DNA of 44,272 nucleotides from Bacteroidota bacterium (lineage in GTDB: Bacteria > Bacteroidota > Bacteroidia > Bacteroidales > FEN-979). The notes under the pieces are model-generated. The model had not been told where the DNA came from, searched no databases, and worked only from the letters and a program-made list of their open reading frames with translations. This document shows, one piece after another, positions 17,468 to 26,023 of the stretch. The DNA lies in the NCBI GenBank assembly GCA_026391775.1, contig JAPLDK010000050.1:1-44272 (forward strand), written 5' to 3'. The position numbers and the translations under genes were made by a program. Position 1 is the first letter of the stretch, and the number at the start of each line of letters is the position of its first letter.

Positions 17468-18757
17468 ATGCTACTTGAAATCATAATTTTATTCTTTCTT
17501 TTCCTCGTAAACGGCCTATTCGTTATGACCGAGATAGCACTGGTTTCATCGAGGAAATCCCGGCTCGAGATGGATGCACAGTCGGGGCATAAAGGAGCAC
17601 GGATAGCGCTGGAACAGGTGAGCAAACCTGCCCGCATTCTTTCCACATTCCAGATAGCCATCACTCTGATAGGTATACTTACGGGAGTTTTCAGCGGGGC
17701 CGGGATCTCCGAAGGGATGGCTGTATTGCTGGTCTCTGCTGGTGTTTCAATTTCCATTGCAAAGTCACTTGCCCTCACTATTGTGGTTATCCTGGTGACC
17801 CTGATATCCATGCTAATAGGCGAACTTGTTCCCAAGCGCATCGGACTGATCAACCCCGAAGGCATATCCAAGGTGATGATACCCTTTATTGTTGCCATAA
17901 CGTATGTCCTGAAGCCGGTTACCTGGTTACTTTCTAAACTCAGCGACCTGATCATTGGATTTCTTGGGATAAAGACATCCGCAGACTCAAAAGTTACTGA
18001 AGAAGAAATCAGGGCTATGGTGCAGGAAGGTACTGATGATGGTGAAGTACAGGAGATAGAACAGGATATAGTGGAAAGGGTGTTTCACCTGGGCGACCAG
18101 AAAATTGCTTCGCTCATGACGCATTATTCAGATATTATATGGCTGGATGTCAACGAAAGTCTGGCGGAGATCTGGAAAATAATGAGGGAAGAGGTACATT
18201 CTGTTTACCCTGTTTGCCAGGATGACCTTGACAATGTTCTTGGGGTGGTCCATATAAAAGACCTTTTTTTACATTCCCAGCCGGATGCGGATCTCAACCT
18301 GAAAGATTACATTAAACCTGCACAACTTGTTCTGGAGACCCTTACAGCATATGAGTCCCTGGAACTATTCAAGGAACACAAAATTCATTACGGGCTGGTT
18401 GTTGATGAATACGGCTCCATCGTAGGAATGGTAACCCTGAATGATATTCTTGAAGCAATTGTAGGGGATTTCAACGAACCCGACCCTGATGAACCCCAGA
18501 TCAACCTGAGGGATGACGGGAGCTGGCTGGCCGACGGACAGATGTCGTTCTACGAATTTGCCTACGAATTCAACCTCCAGGGCTTCGATAAATCCAGGAT
18601 CAAGTTCAATACCCTAGCGGGGCTGGCTATCAGCATTCTCAAACGAATCCCAAAGCCGGGTGAGAAATTCTGCTTCATGGGATATGAGTTCGAGATCGTT
18701 GATCTGGACGGCAACCGTATCGACAAATTTATCATAAAAAAAGTGGCAAAGGATTAA
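17468..18757 (+). CDS. CNNM/CorC-type membrane protein (DUF21-CBS-CorC_HlyC)
   Basis: 429 residues, often annotated as hemolysin. A DUF21/CNNM membrane domain with three or four helices covers about 1-190 (LFLVNGLFVMTEIALVSSRKSRLE; ISMLIGELVPKRIGL). Two CBS domains span about 210-335 (IIWLDVNESLAEIWKIM; GLVVDEYGSIVGMVTLNDILEAIVGD). A CorC_HlyC domain closes the protein (about 345-427). Family members are linked to Mg2+/Co2+ efflux or homeostasis; the hemolysin name is historical. The ATG at 17468 begins right at the first helix. The last codons form one arm of a bidirectional terminator. Confidence 0.92.
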   Translation: MLLEIIILFFLFLVNGLFVMTEIALVSSRKSRLEMDAQSGHKGARIALEQVSKPARILSTFQIAITLIGILTGVFSGAGISEGMAVLLVSAGVSISIAKSLALTIVVILVTLISMLIGELVPKRIGLINPEGISKVMIPFIVAITYVLKPVTWLLSKLSDLIIGFLGIKTSADSKVTEEEIRAMVQEGTDDGEVQEIEQDIVERVFHLGDQKIASLMTHYSDIIWLDVNESLAEIWKIMREEVHSVYPVCQDDLDNVLGVVHIKDLFLHSQPDADLNLKDYIKPAQLVLETLTAYESLELFKEHKIHYGLVVDEYGSIVGMVTLNDILEAIVGDFNEPDPDEPQINLRDDGSWLADGQMSFYEFAYEFNLQGFDKSRIKFNTLAGLAISILKRIPKPGEKFCFMGYEFEIVDLDGNRIDKFIIKKVAKD

Positions 18758-18773
18758 GCTTTGCCACTTTTTT
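18736..18773. terminator. Bidirectional intrinsic terminator containing a stop codon
   Basis: AAGTGGCAAAG (18741-18751) pairs with CTTTGCCACTT (18759-18769) around a 7-base loop. The stem is preceded by an A run and followed by a T run, so it works in both directions. It serves the CNNM/CorC gene (+) and the convergent C25 protease gene (-), whose stop is 18 bases away. The CorC stop codon TAA (18755-18757) lies in the loop and the protein's last residues are encoded in the left arm. Confidence 0.9.
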
Positions 18774-18790
18774 ATCAGTTCCTATGATCT

Positions 18791-21700
18791 TTATTTCTGG
18801 ATGACGAGCTTCCTGATAAAGGAGCCGCATTCGCTTTGGATCCTGATGTAATAGATCCCGTCGGATTTTCCGGTGAAGTCAATGATCCTGCTGAACTTTC
18901 CATTGATCTGCAGGTCTTTTTCAGAAAACATTGAGGAGCCCAGTGAATTGAATACAGTGATGTCGACTGAAACAGCCGAACGTGTACTGAATCCGATAGT
19001 GAATTTGCCATTGGTCGGATTCGGGTAAACCTCAAAGCCAAGGGCGTTGAGGTCATTGATACCGGCCGGAGCATAAAGGACAACAGTCTTTTCTTCCGAA
19101 ACAACCGCGTCGCCGCAATCATTCATTGCTTTCACGCTGATCTTCACAGTACCTGAGTACTTGTTGGTCCAGAGGGCTGTGCCGGTAGTCTGAGCGCCTG
19201 TGATAGTGCCGGCTGCAATGGGATCAATCACCCAGTCATAACCGCTGGCATTCGAACCACCTGCTGTTGTAAATTCTGATGAAGGAGTCTTATTGGTATT
19301 CACGCTGTCGACACCGATCGGTTTGGAGGCTACACCGGGCAATGGTTTCACGGTAACTGCAAGTTCATCGGAGAATGCGCCTGTGCCGCAATTGTTGCTG
19401 GCCTGTACTTTCACAGTGACAGCGCCTGAGAATGTATTGCTGAAATTCAGGGTTGCAGTAATGGTGGTTCCGGTAATAACACCTGCATTATCGGGTGTAA
19501 TTACCCAGGAATACAAAGCAGCATAGGGAACGGCTGTTGTTGTATATTCAACAGCTGTTGCTCCCTGGCACACTTCGGCATTTCCTGCAGGGACAGCAGC
19601 CTTATCAGGAGTTGATGCAATAACGACATCCATGGTCTTTGTATCTGTACAACCGCCGGTCGACAATATGTTCAGAGTCACAGTATAAGTACCTGCCAAT
19701 GAATAAGCATGAACCGGGTTTTGAACAGTTGAAGTATTGCTGCTTCCTGATGAAGGATCACCAAAATTCCATGACCATCCGGTAATGGTAGAACCCGGAT
19801 GGGTCGACTGATCTGTGAATGAAGTTTCTAAGCCTGCACATGCTTCAGTGGCTGTAAATGCTGCAACAGGTTTTTCATACACGTGGATAAAGGAGGTCTT
19901 GGTCGTAGTGCTCGGGCTGAACCCTGTTTTTGAAACGGTCAGAGTTACATCATAGTTACCGGGTACAGTGTAACCAATACCTGAAGGATCTTTAACGGTG
20001 GATGTTCCGGGGTTACCTCCCTGGAAGGTCCATTCCCAGGCGGTAGGTGTACCACCTGAAAGGTCGGTAAAGTTCACGGAAGAACCGGCGCAGATATTAG
20101 TACTGCTTGCAGTGAAATCGGCATTGAGAGTCTCTGAAGCCACCAGGATGTAAGCAGTGTAGCGGTTATAATCCTGTTTTGTGGCAACAAGCATAATCTG
20201 TGTTCCAACCGGGAGCACAGGGATCGTCATGGTTACAGGACCTGATGCGCTCCCGTATGCTGTTGCAATGATTTCATTGTTGACACTGAGAGCAAGGAAA
20301 GCACTGTCATTCCCAGAGATATCGATAGTTGTAGTACCATAGTTTATGGTTGCAGGGTGAGTGATGGTCAGATTCATGGGAACAGTATCGGTCAGCTGAA
20401 GGAAAGCATCGCCATGCATATGGAACAGGCGGTAAGTGATCTGCTTGTTCCCTGTGTTATAGGGCCAGCTTGACGCTTTCAGGAAATATTTTCCGGCAGC
20501 ATTTCCAAAGGCGGGAAGGATGCCTCTGGGAACCACAGGTGTGCCGTAAGATGGCATGAACTGGGGCCACATATTGTCAAAAACGCCCCAGAGGAAAGCA
20601 TCATTTACAAATGAATATGACGTTTCGGTAGGGCAAACCATGCCAAGTGCTCCTGCGTCATGACCATTCTTGTATAGGCGCTGGAAAACTTCCTGGAAAC
20701 ATTCGGTAGGGCAACCGGAAGGATTATGGAATGCACCGGTTTCGCAATTGATCGAGAAAACAAAGGGTAGAAGTGTATTGGTCAATTGATTGATATTCGT
20801 AGTGCTGTATGCAGGTTCTCCCCAGAGGGTGTAAGCACCGTGATCCCTGTGAAGCAGGATAAATGCACCGGCGTTGATGGCATTATTGATCTTTACTGCG
20901 GTCCCACCTGTAAATCCACCGAGAGTACCCGGATTGGTGGGGATGTAGTTCAGCCCTGAAGGGCCGAAATAATTCATAACTGTATTTGTATTCGTTGCCG
21001 TTGACCAGGGACCATTTGTATAATTGCTGGCAGGTGATCCCAAGGCATTGATCCTCTGTACATGTTTTCCAAGCACATTTTTCCAGAACCCTCCAACGAG
21101 TTCAGAACAAAGCTGGAACCAGCGGTCATCCTGCCAGCCGAGGGCTGAAATAGGATGCATATAATACCCGGTATCGGTGGGACGGTTCCTCTCAAAATTC
21201 ATGATACGGCCAACCATCTTGTGAAGCTGGGAAGAGTCATTGGCACAGATCCTTGCAAAAACGATGTCAGGCATTTCGTCGCCTGTAACATCAGCATAGT
21301 AGTTGTCGGAAGCAAAATTGGGATATCCTGCATCGTGCGGGTACAGATGGGACGTGATATTTTTATTTGCATCGCTGCCATAATCGCCTAAGAGCAGACA
21401 GGCAACCGGTTTGATGGTCCAGTTGTTATAGGCATTATCGATAAAGGTTTGGATGGCGCTTTCTGTATTACCTCCAACCTCTGTGAGTGAAAAAACCTTT
21501 GTGAGGATACCCTGCTGGTTACGGAAGTTTTTCAGGGTATCAGCCCAACGGAGAAAATCAGGCCCGTTCGGGCTGATGATGATATATTCACATTCGTCGG
21601 TGGAGGGAGATTTTGAGTTTCTCAGCTGCCGCATTCTTTCCGGGTAGTTAATTGAAGGAAGGGAGGAAAAATTCAGGATATTGTCGCCCATGATCGGATC

Positions 21701-22327
21701 CCAGTAAGGGCTGCGGAAAGCATCATTGCCAAAGGTCCCGTTGCCTCCCTGGAAAGTGATGTTGATTTTAATGTTCCTGTAGATCTTAAGGTCCTTTGTA
21801 ACCGGGTTGTATTGGAACGGAGTGATACCAAGCATAACCACGTCGGAACCGCGGATCTGGTCAACGCCTGAGATCTGAACCGGGCTTGCAGGATAAAAAG
21901 CATTGGTGCTGTATACTACCTGGTCTTTGCTGTAAACCATGTCTTTCTGGGTATCCATGGGGATCTCCGGAGCCCATGCAAGGTCGACCCCATGTATGGT
22001 TTCCACCTCAAAATCCACTATCCTCAGTTGAGGTGTGGAACCCTGGGGAATTGCAATGTAATGACCGGTACCGGGAAGATCCGGTTTGCCGGCATCATTA
22101 AAAAGAAAAACTCCCGGAAGGTTTACTTTTTGTAATGATTGTCCGTTAATGACAACAGGATCGATGGAAAAGTTCTGGATGGAATATACAACCTGTACAA
22201 CATCCGGTTTTGACACAGAGACATTAAAGCCATGGTTACTCCAACTGTTGCTGTATGTGTAATTCTCTGCATTCAGAGAAGATGCTGCAAACAGCAGGAC
22301 GGTTAACACAAATAAAATTCTTTTCAT
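18791..22327 (-). CDS. Gingipain-like cysteine protease (C25) with PKD domains and T9SS signal
   Basis: 1178 residues. The signal peptide ends near SSLNA (residue 20). A C25 propeptide-like region covers about 25-230. The C25 catalytic domain spans about 245-640, with His493/His496 in LLHRDHGAYTLWGEP and the nucleophile Cys528 in INCETGAF; the C-x2-G-x-F spacing equals that of gingipain R. An Ig-like segment (about 665-745) and two PKD domains (ADFTASSTNICAGSSVNFTD; AAFTATEACAGLETSFTD) follow. Two further Ig-like domains and a sorting domain (FEVYPNPTNGKFTIGF to KLVIQK) end the chain. It is expected on the cell surface or secreted as an endopeptidase. The P1 preference (Arg, Lys or other) cannot be read here. 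It has its own promoter at 22372-22379. Confidence 0.9.
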   Translation of the reverse strand: MKRILFVLTVLLFAASSLNAENYTYSNSWSNHGFNVSVSKPDVVQVVYSIQNFSIDPVVINGQSLQKVNLPGVFLFNDAGKPDLPGTGHYIAIPQGSTPQLRIVDFEVETIHGVDLAWAPEIPMDTQKDMVYSKDQVVYSTNAFYPASPVQISGVDQIRGSDVVMLGITPFQYNPVTKDLKIYRNIKINITFQGGNGTFGNDAFRSPYWDPIMGDNILNFSSLPSINYPERMRQLRNSKSPSTDECEYIIISPNGPDFLRWADTLKNFRNQQGILTKVFSLTEVGGNTESAIQTFIDNAYNNWTIKPVACLLLGDYGSDANKNITSHLYPHDAGYPNFASDNYYADVTGDEMPDIVFARICANDSSQLHKMVGRIMNFERNRPTDTGYYMHPISALGWQDDRWFQLCSELVGGFWKNVLGKHVQRINALGSPASNYTNGPWSTATNTNTVMNYFGPSGLNYIPTNPGTLGGFTGGTAVKINNAINAGAFILLHRDHGAYTLWGEPAYSTTNINQLTNTLLPFVFSINCETGAFHNPSGCPTECFQEVFQRLYKNGHDAGALGMVCPTETSYSFVNDAFLWGVFDNMWPQFMPSYGTPVVPRGILPAFGNAAGKYFLKASSWPYNTGNKQITYRLFHMHGDAFLQLTDTVPMNLTITHPATINYGTTTIDISGNDSAFLALSVNNEIIATAYGSASGPVTMTIPVLPVGTQIMLVATKQDYNRYTAYILVASETLNADFTASSTNICAGSSVNFTDLSGGTPTAWEWTFQGGNPGTSTVKDPSGIGYTVPGNYDVTLTVSKTGFSPSTTTKTSFIHVYEKPVAAFTATEACAGLETSFTDQSTHPGSTITGWSWNFGDPSSGSSNTSTVQNPVHAYSLAGTYTVTLNILSTGGCTDTKTMDVVIASTPDKAAVPAGNAEVCQGATAVEYTTTAVPYAALYSWVITPDNAGVITGTTITATLNFSNTFSGAVTVKVQASNNCGTGAFSDELAVTVKPLPGVASKPIGVDSVNTNKTPSSEFTTAGGSNASGYDWVIDPIAAGTITGAQTTGTALWTNKYSGTVKISVKAMNDCGDAVVSEEKTVVLYAPAGINDLNALGFEVYPNPTNGKFTIGFSTRSAVSVDITVFNSLGSSMFSEKDLQINGKFSRIIDFTGKSDGIYYIRIQSECGSFIRKLVIQK

Positions 22328-22349
22328 AAGATGTAAGTATTTGATTTAC

Positions 22350-22359
22350 ACTAATTAGT
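22350..22359. promoter_or_regulatory. ACTAATTAGT palindrome in the leader of the long C25 gene
   Basis: A perfect 10-base AT-rich palindrome between the -7 box (22372-22379) and the ATG (22327). It lies where a repressor or an early RNA structure could act; no direct evidence for either. Confidence 0.25.
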
Positions 22360-22371
22360 ATAATTTCACTA

Positions 22372-22379
22372 CAAAGATA
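22372..22379 (-). promoter_or_regulatory. Bacteroidota -7 box for the long C25 protease gene
   Basis: The minus strand reads TATCTTTG (TAnnTTTG), about 45 bases before the ATG at 22327. It lies in the 71-base gap after the upstream C25 gene. Confidence 0.6.
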
Positions 22380-22398
22380 ATAAAGATTTTATAAAGAA

Positions 22399-24513
22399 TT
22401 ACCTAACAATTAGTTTTATTCTTGCCTTAGCATTAAAGCCCTCGACTTCAAGGGAATAAACCCCGGTGGGTAGCTGAGGGAGGCTAAGTGTAAGGGGTTC
22501 CGGATCAGAAAGATACATATTTTCCCAGTTCCTGACGACCTGTCCGTAGGTATTGATTAAACATATCCTGACTTTTGATGCTAGGGTGGATCCGGTCTTC
22601 AGTGTTACTTTACCGGTACAGGGATTTGGGTACGCAGTCAGGCTTAAGTCGTTTTGTTTATCCTGAATTCCAACTTGGATATTCTCCGTGAAAACCCAGA
22701 GAACGGGATCGCCGAGCAGGTTACAATCATAGTGGCACCAGCGCTGGGCTCCCGGTTCAAATTCATTGGGAACTGTTACAAAAGGAGCGGTTTTTATCTT
22801 GGACATGAGATGGGCCGAGCCAAATTCGTGGATCTGGTCAGCGACGGTATCGTTATAAAGGGCACTTACGAATTCCCTGTTCAGGTGGGCCGAGGGGCCT
22901 TCGGTAGTCCCCTGGTCAAACCATCCGTATCTTGAATTGAAAACGCCGCCGGCGAGGAAATTCTGAATGAGCAGCATTCTCTCGGCAATACAGTCGTTGT
23001 TGTCGAAAGCCCCGCAGTCACATCCGTGCGTATACAATAATGTAAAATCGTGGGTTATGCCGTTCACGGCATAGAAATTTGAATTAATGATATCGGGTAT
23101 ATAAAGTTTCATTACGTATGACTCACTAGCATGCCCGGCATGATAAATAAATGAGGGCCCCTGGTTTATTCTGGCAAATAGATCGACTGGTTGCCATTCG
23201 TATAAGACGGGGCCAACCGGACTGATCAGGGTATCGTACAGCCTGTCGATATTATTCACGGATGATGGAATGCCATGAGTAAAATAATCATTGTCGACAT
23301 GATCGTTGACCAGGAGTTCAAGGTAGTCCTGCCCAAAAGTCATGGTTGACAGATCCATGAATTCCGCTGCCAGGAGGGGTTTGGCCTGTTCATTGGGCTT
23401 CTGATGGGTCCTGTACCAGATCACCTTATGCAGGATGTTCGTTTGTTCCTGGATTGTTCCGAATGGAAGCCTGCCAACCGAAACATCGGGAAGCAAATCG
23501 GGATCATCGGCCAGTTCGGCGTAAATCCCGTTAGCGTTTGCATCGTAATTTCCGTCCATTCCCGAGTAGTACAGATCGGAAGGGATGTCATAGGCGGTAT
23601 AATAACTTCCGCCTGAAAGGACCGAACAGTAAAACTGACGGTGGGGAATAATATCAACATCTCCCCCGAGCAAGGTATATTCAATACCATTCTGCTGGTA
23701 TTCCTGAAGGATGAAGTTACGGATCTTATCCTGCACATCAATCCCGCTCATGGCGGAGGTAATATCTTCAACGGTATGGATCTGGGAACTGATGCCCAGG
23801 GAATCATACATGGCTGTGAATGCTGTAAAACCTGAAATAAACGACTGCCCTGTAATGATGAGGAGCTGGTATCCGGAAGCAGCACTTTTTTTCTGAGGAT
23901 ACATCACAAGTGATTCAGGATTCTGGGCAAATTGCCTTACCCTGTTCATTACTTTATCGGAAGGAGAAAGATTTTTCAGTGCATCCTGGGATGTGGCCGA
24001 TTTTTCGGTGGTAATTGTAATGGTTACCTCTGAAAAGTATCCGGCTTTACGAAGCGATGGATAATACACCAGGGGAGTAAAAGTGCAGAGTGCAAATGCA
24101 TACCCGTTCATGTACGAAGTATTCAGATTTCCAGTATTCACAAGCGGATAAGCCGAAGAAGAATTGTAAACTGTTTCATTTTTAAGGAATTTCCCATTGT
24201 CTCCTTTTGATATGGGGCTGATGTCCTGCTGTGGCTGGATCAGAAAGTTCCCCTGAAGTTCCACGAAACCGGAGCCCTGCATATGAATTTCTCTTGCAGA
24301 TTCACCCGGTGGCAGAACCAGGGAAACGGCCTGCCAGGGCATCATAGGTTCGCCGGCATTGCCCGAAAGTACCGAGTTGCCAAAGGAAAGTGTTTGGTAG
24401 TTACCGTTACTTTTTATTATGACTTTACCCAAGTGGTAAGTTTTAGTAATAGTCCCGGAAAATGAAGGCAGGCTAAGGATACATGCCAGGGTAAAAAGGA
24501 AAATTTTTCTCAT
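22399..24513 (-). CDS. Second gingipain-like cysteine protease (C25) with T9SS signal
   Basis: 704 residues: signal peptide (1 to about 19), a propeptide-like beta-rich region (20-200) and the C25 catalytic domain (about 210-600). The C-terminal sorting domain runs from LSLTAYPNPCTGKVTL to the KLIVR end. The candidate catalytic His is His458 or His461 in IYHAGHASES. The nucleophile is Cys498 in THGCDCGAF, matching the C-x2-G-x-F pattern of the family. It lacks the PKD and Ig modules of its neighbour. Only 12 bases separate the ATG from the terminator of the upstream Omp28-like gene and no -7 box fits between them. Expression therefore probably depends on read-through of that terminator. It is expected to be secreted or surface-bound. 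Confidence 0.9.
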   Translation of the reverse strand: MRKIFLFTLACILSLPSFSGTITKTYHLGKVIIKSNGNYQTLSFGNSVLSGNAGEPMMPWQAVSLVLPPGESAREIHMQGSGFVELQGNFLIQPQQDISPISKGDNGKFLKNETVYNSSSAYPLVNTGNLNTSYMNGYAFALCTFTPLVYYPSLRKAGYFSEVTITITTEKSATSQDALKNLSPSDKVMNRVRQFAQNPESLVMYPQKKSAASGYQLLIITGQSFISGFTAFTAMYDSLGISSQIHTVEDITSAMSGIDVQDKIRNFILQEYQQNGIEYTLLGGDVDIIPHRQFYCSVLSGGSYYTAYDIPSDLYYSGMDGNYDANANGIYAELADDPDLLPDVSVGRLPFGTIQEQTNILHKVIWYRTHQKPNEQAKPLLAAEFMDLSTMTFGQDYLELLVNDHVDNDYFTHGIPSSVNNIDRLYDTLISPVGPVLYEWQPVDLFARINQGPSFIYHAGHASESYVMKLYIPDIINSNFYAVNGITHDFTLLYTHGCDCGAFDNNDCIAERMLLIQNFLAGGVFNSRYGWFDQGTTEGPSAHLNREFVSALYNDTVADQIHEFGSAHLMSKIKTAPFVTVPNEFEPGAQRWCHYDCNLLGDPVLWVFTENIQVGIQDKQNDLSLTAYPNPCTGKVTLKTGSTLASKVRICLINTYGQVVRNWENMYLSDPEPLTLSLPQLPTGVYSLEVEGFNAKARIKLIVR

Positions 24514-24525
24514 GACAGAAAATTT

Positions 24526-24556
24526 AAAAAAGAGGCCGCCATTTTGTGACGGCCTC
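24526..24556 (-). terminator. Intrinsic terminator between the Omp28-like and C25 genes
   Basis: On the minus strand GAGGCCGTCA pairs with TGGCGGCCTC (10 bp with one G-U) around the loop CAAAA, followed by six T. It begins 25 bases after the Omp28-like stop and ends 12 bases before the next start codon. Confidence 0.88.
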
Positions 24557-24581
24557 CGGGCGTTCTAATATTATTTTCAGA

Positions 24582-25883
24582 TTAGTTGATCAGGATCTTC
24601 CTCGACAGCTTCGTATCGCCGTTTTGAACCGTGAGAAAATACTCACCGGCAGGAAGGCCATGTACCCTGATTGTTTTGGTAAGATTATTGGTGACTGTTA
24701 CATTGCTTTCGCTATAAACGGTGCTGCCGGCTGAATTCATGATTTTGAGTTCGCCAACAAATGAGTTCGCTACATTGAATGTAAGCTTAAAAGTCCCGTT
24801 GCTTGGGTTAGGGGAAACAACAACCTGGTTTCCGGCCTGTTCTTTGATAGCAAGGCCATGATTAACATAAATAAAACCCGATCTGGTCACAGTGTCAATT
24901 TCTCCGCCTCTGTTGATGATGAGCTGTACATCAAAGTTGCCTGGTACTGTATAAATAACAATAGGATTGGTGTCATTTGAAATATCGGGTGTTGCCCCGG
25001 GGAAATGCCATTCATAGGTCTGGTTCACGTTAACATAACCGCCACTGACACTGCTTGTGAACTGAACGGTTTCGTTAGGATTGATGGTGTCTTTATCTGA
25101 TGTGAAATCAACAGCAAGAGGAATAACCCCACTCTTGATGGTCTGGATTTCTTCGCGTTTCTTAATCCCTCCGCTGGATCCTTGTGAAGCATCCATATTC
25201 TGGACTGTGGCCACAAATTCACAGTTTTCCAGTACGTATGCAGCATCCAAATCAAAAGATAAATTGAACGTCTGTGTGTTGCCGGATGAAAAATCAATTG
25301 TAGTCCCGTTCTGATCGGGAATCATCATATGGTTAACAAAATGCAGCCAATGCTGGCCTTGCCAGTTCTTGGAAATATTGGATTCGGTAACGAAGAAAAT
25401 AAGTTTGAGGGAAGTGGCAGTAACAGTACCAACCTTTATAACTGTAACGGTTGCATCATAATGAAGGCCTGAATTGGTAAAAGTCATTGACATGTCGATC
25501 GGAGAATCAACGCCGATCCTGGCATTATACTTTGGTAAATATTGGGCATAAACAGATGTTGTGTGGCTACCGCCTATATAAGCCGTAACACCGTCAAAGC
25601 TAGCAGTAGGGGCACTGGTAACACCAAAAAGGCTTAGACGTGCAAGTGAGCCTGCCCAAACATAGGGATCGCCGGTTGAAGGAATATTGCAGTGATTTTC
25701 TACTACTGCCACAAATTTTCCGTTAGCAAGCAAGTCTTCAGCGCCCATTGCAGCGCCCGGGCAGTAAGTACAGGTGGTGCTGGTTGCAATTTCCAGACAA
25801 ACCATTTTACGGGGAACGTTCTGGGAAATAACCACAGATACCAGCGCGAAAATGGCAAAGAAAGTAAATAATGCTCTTTTCAT
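24582..25883 (-). CDS. Omp28-like thioredoxin-fold protein with PKD domain and T9SS signal
   Basis: 433 residues. The signal peptide ends SVVIS, with Gln21 as the predicted first mature residue. An Omp28-related thioredoxin-like domain follows (about 22-245), with a CxxC motif Cys38-Thr-Tyr-Cys41-Pro in the position of a redox centre (EIATSTTCTYCPGA). Next come a PKD domain (about 255-345, TYEWHFPGATPDIS) and a sorting domain (VVVSPNPSNGTFKLTF to KILIN). Omp28 was described as a surface protein of Porphyromonas. The CxxC suggests disulfide chemistry or structural use, which is unproven. It is the first gene of the T9SS cargo island and has both -33 and -7 promoter elements. Confidence 0.87.
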   Translation of the reverse strand: MKRALFTFFAIFALVSVVISQNVPRKMVCLEIATSTTCTYCPGAAMGAEDLLANGKFVAVVENHCNIPSTGDPYVWAGSLARLSLFGVTSAPTASFDGVTAYIGGSHTTSVYAQYLPKYNARIGVDSPIDMSMTFTNSGLHYDATVTVIKVGTVTATSLKLIFFVTESNISKNWQGQHWLHFVNHMMIPDQNGTTIDFSSGNTQTFNLSFDLDAAYVLENCEFVATVQNMDASQGSSGGIKKREEIQTIKSGVIPLAVDFTSDKDTINPNETVQFTSSVSGGYVNVNQTYEWHFPGATPDISNDTNPIVIYTVPGNFDVQLIINRGGEIDTVTRSGFIYVNHGLAIKEQAGNQVVVSPNPSNGTFKLTFNVANSFVGELKIMNSAGSTVYSESNVTVTNNLTKTIRVHGLPAGEYFLTVQNGDTKLSRKILIN

Positions 25884-25931
25884 ATAAACTTTTGTTTGGT
25901 TAATAATCAGGATGTAAAGTTTTTTACCTTA

Positions 25932-25964
25932 CAAAGATAAGGTATAATATTTTAGAAAAACAAA
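25932..25964 (-). promoter_or_regulatory. Complete Bacteroidota promoter (-33 TTTG and -7 TATCTTTG) for the Omp28-like gene
   Basis: The minus strand has TTTG at 25964-25961, a 21-base spacer, then TATCTTTG at 25939-25932. Both elements and the spacing match the phylum consensus. The start codon lies about 49 bases downstream. Confidence 0.7.
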
Positions 25965-26023
25965 GGAGTGAAAAAATGTCAATAATTTTTATTCATTCTT
26001 AATAGAGTGAGTATCAAACTTTA

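Noticed and set aside
17468-18757. Haemolysin toxin
   Set aside because: The DUF21-CBS-CorC layout points to ion homeostasis; the toxin label is historical.
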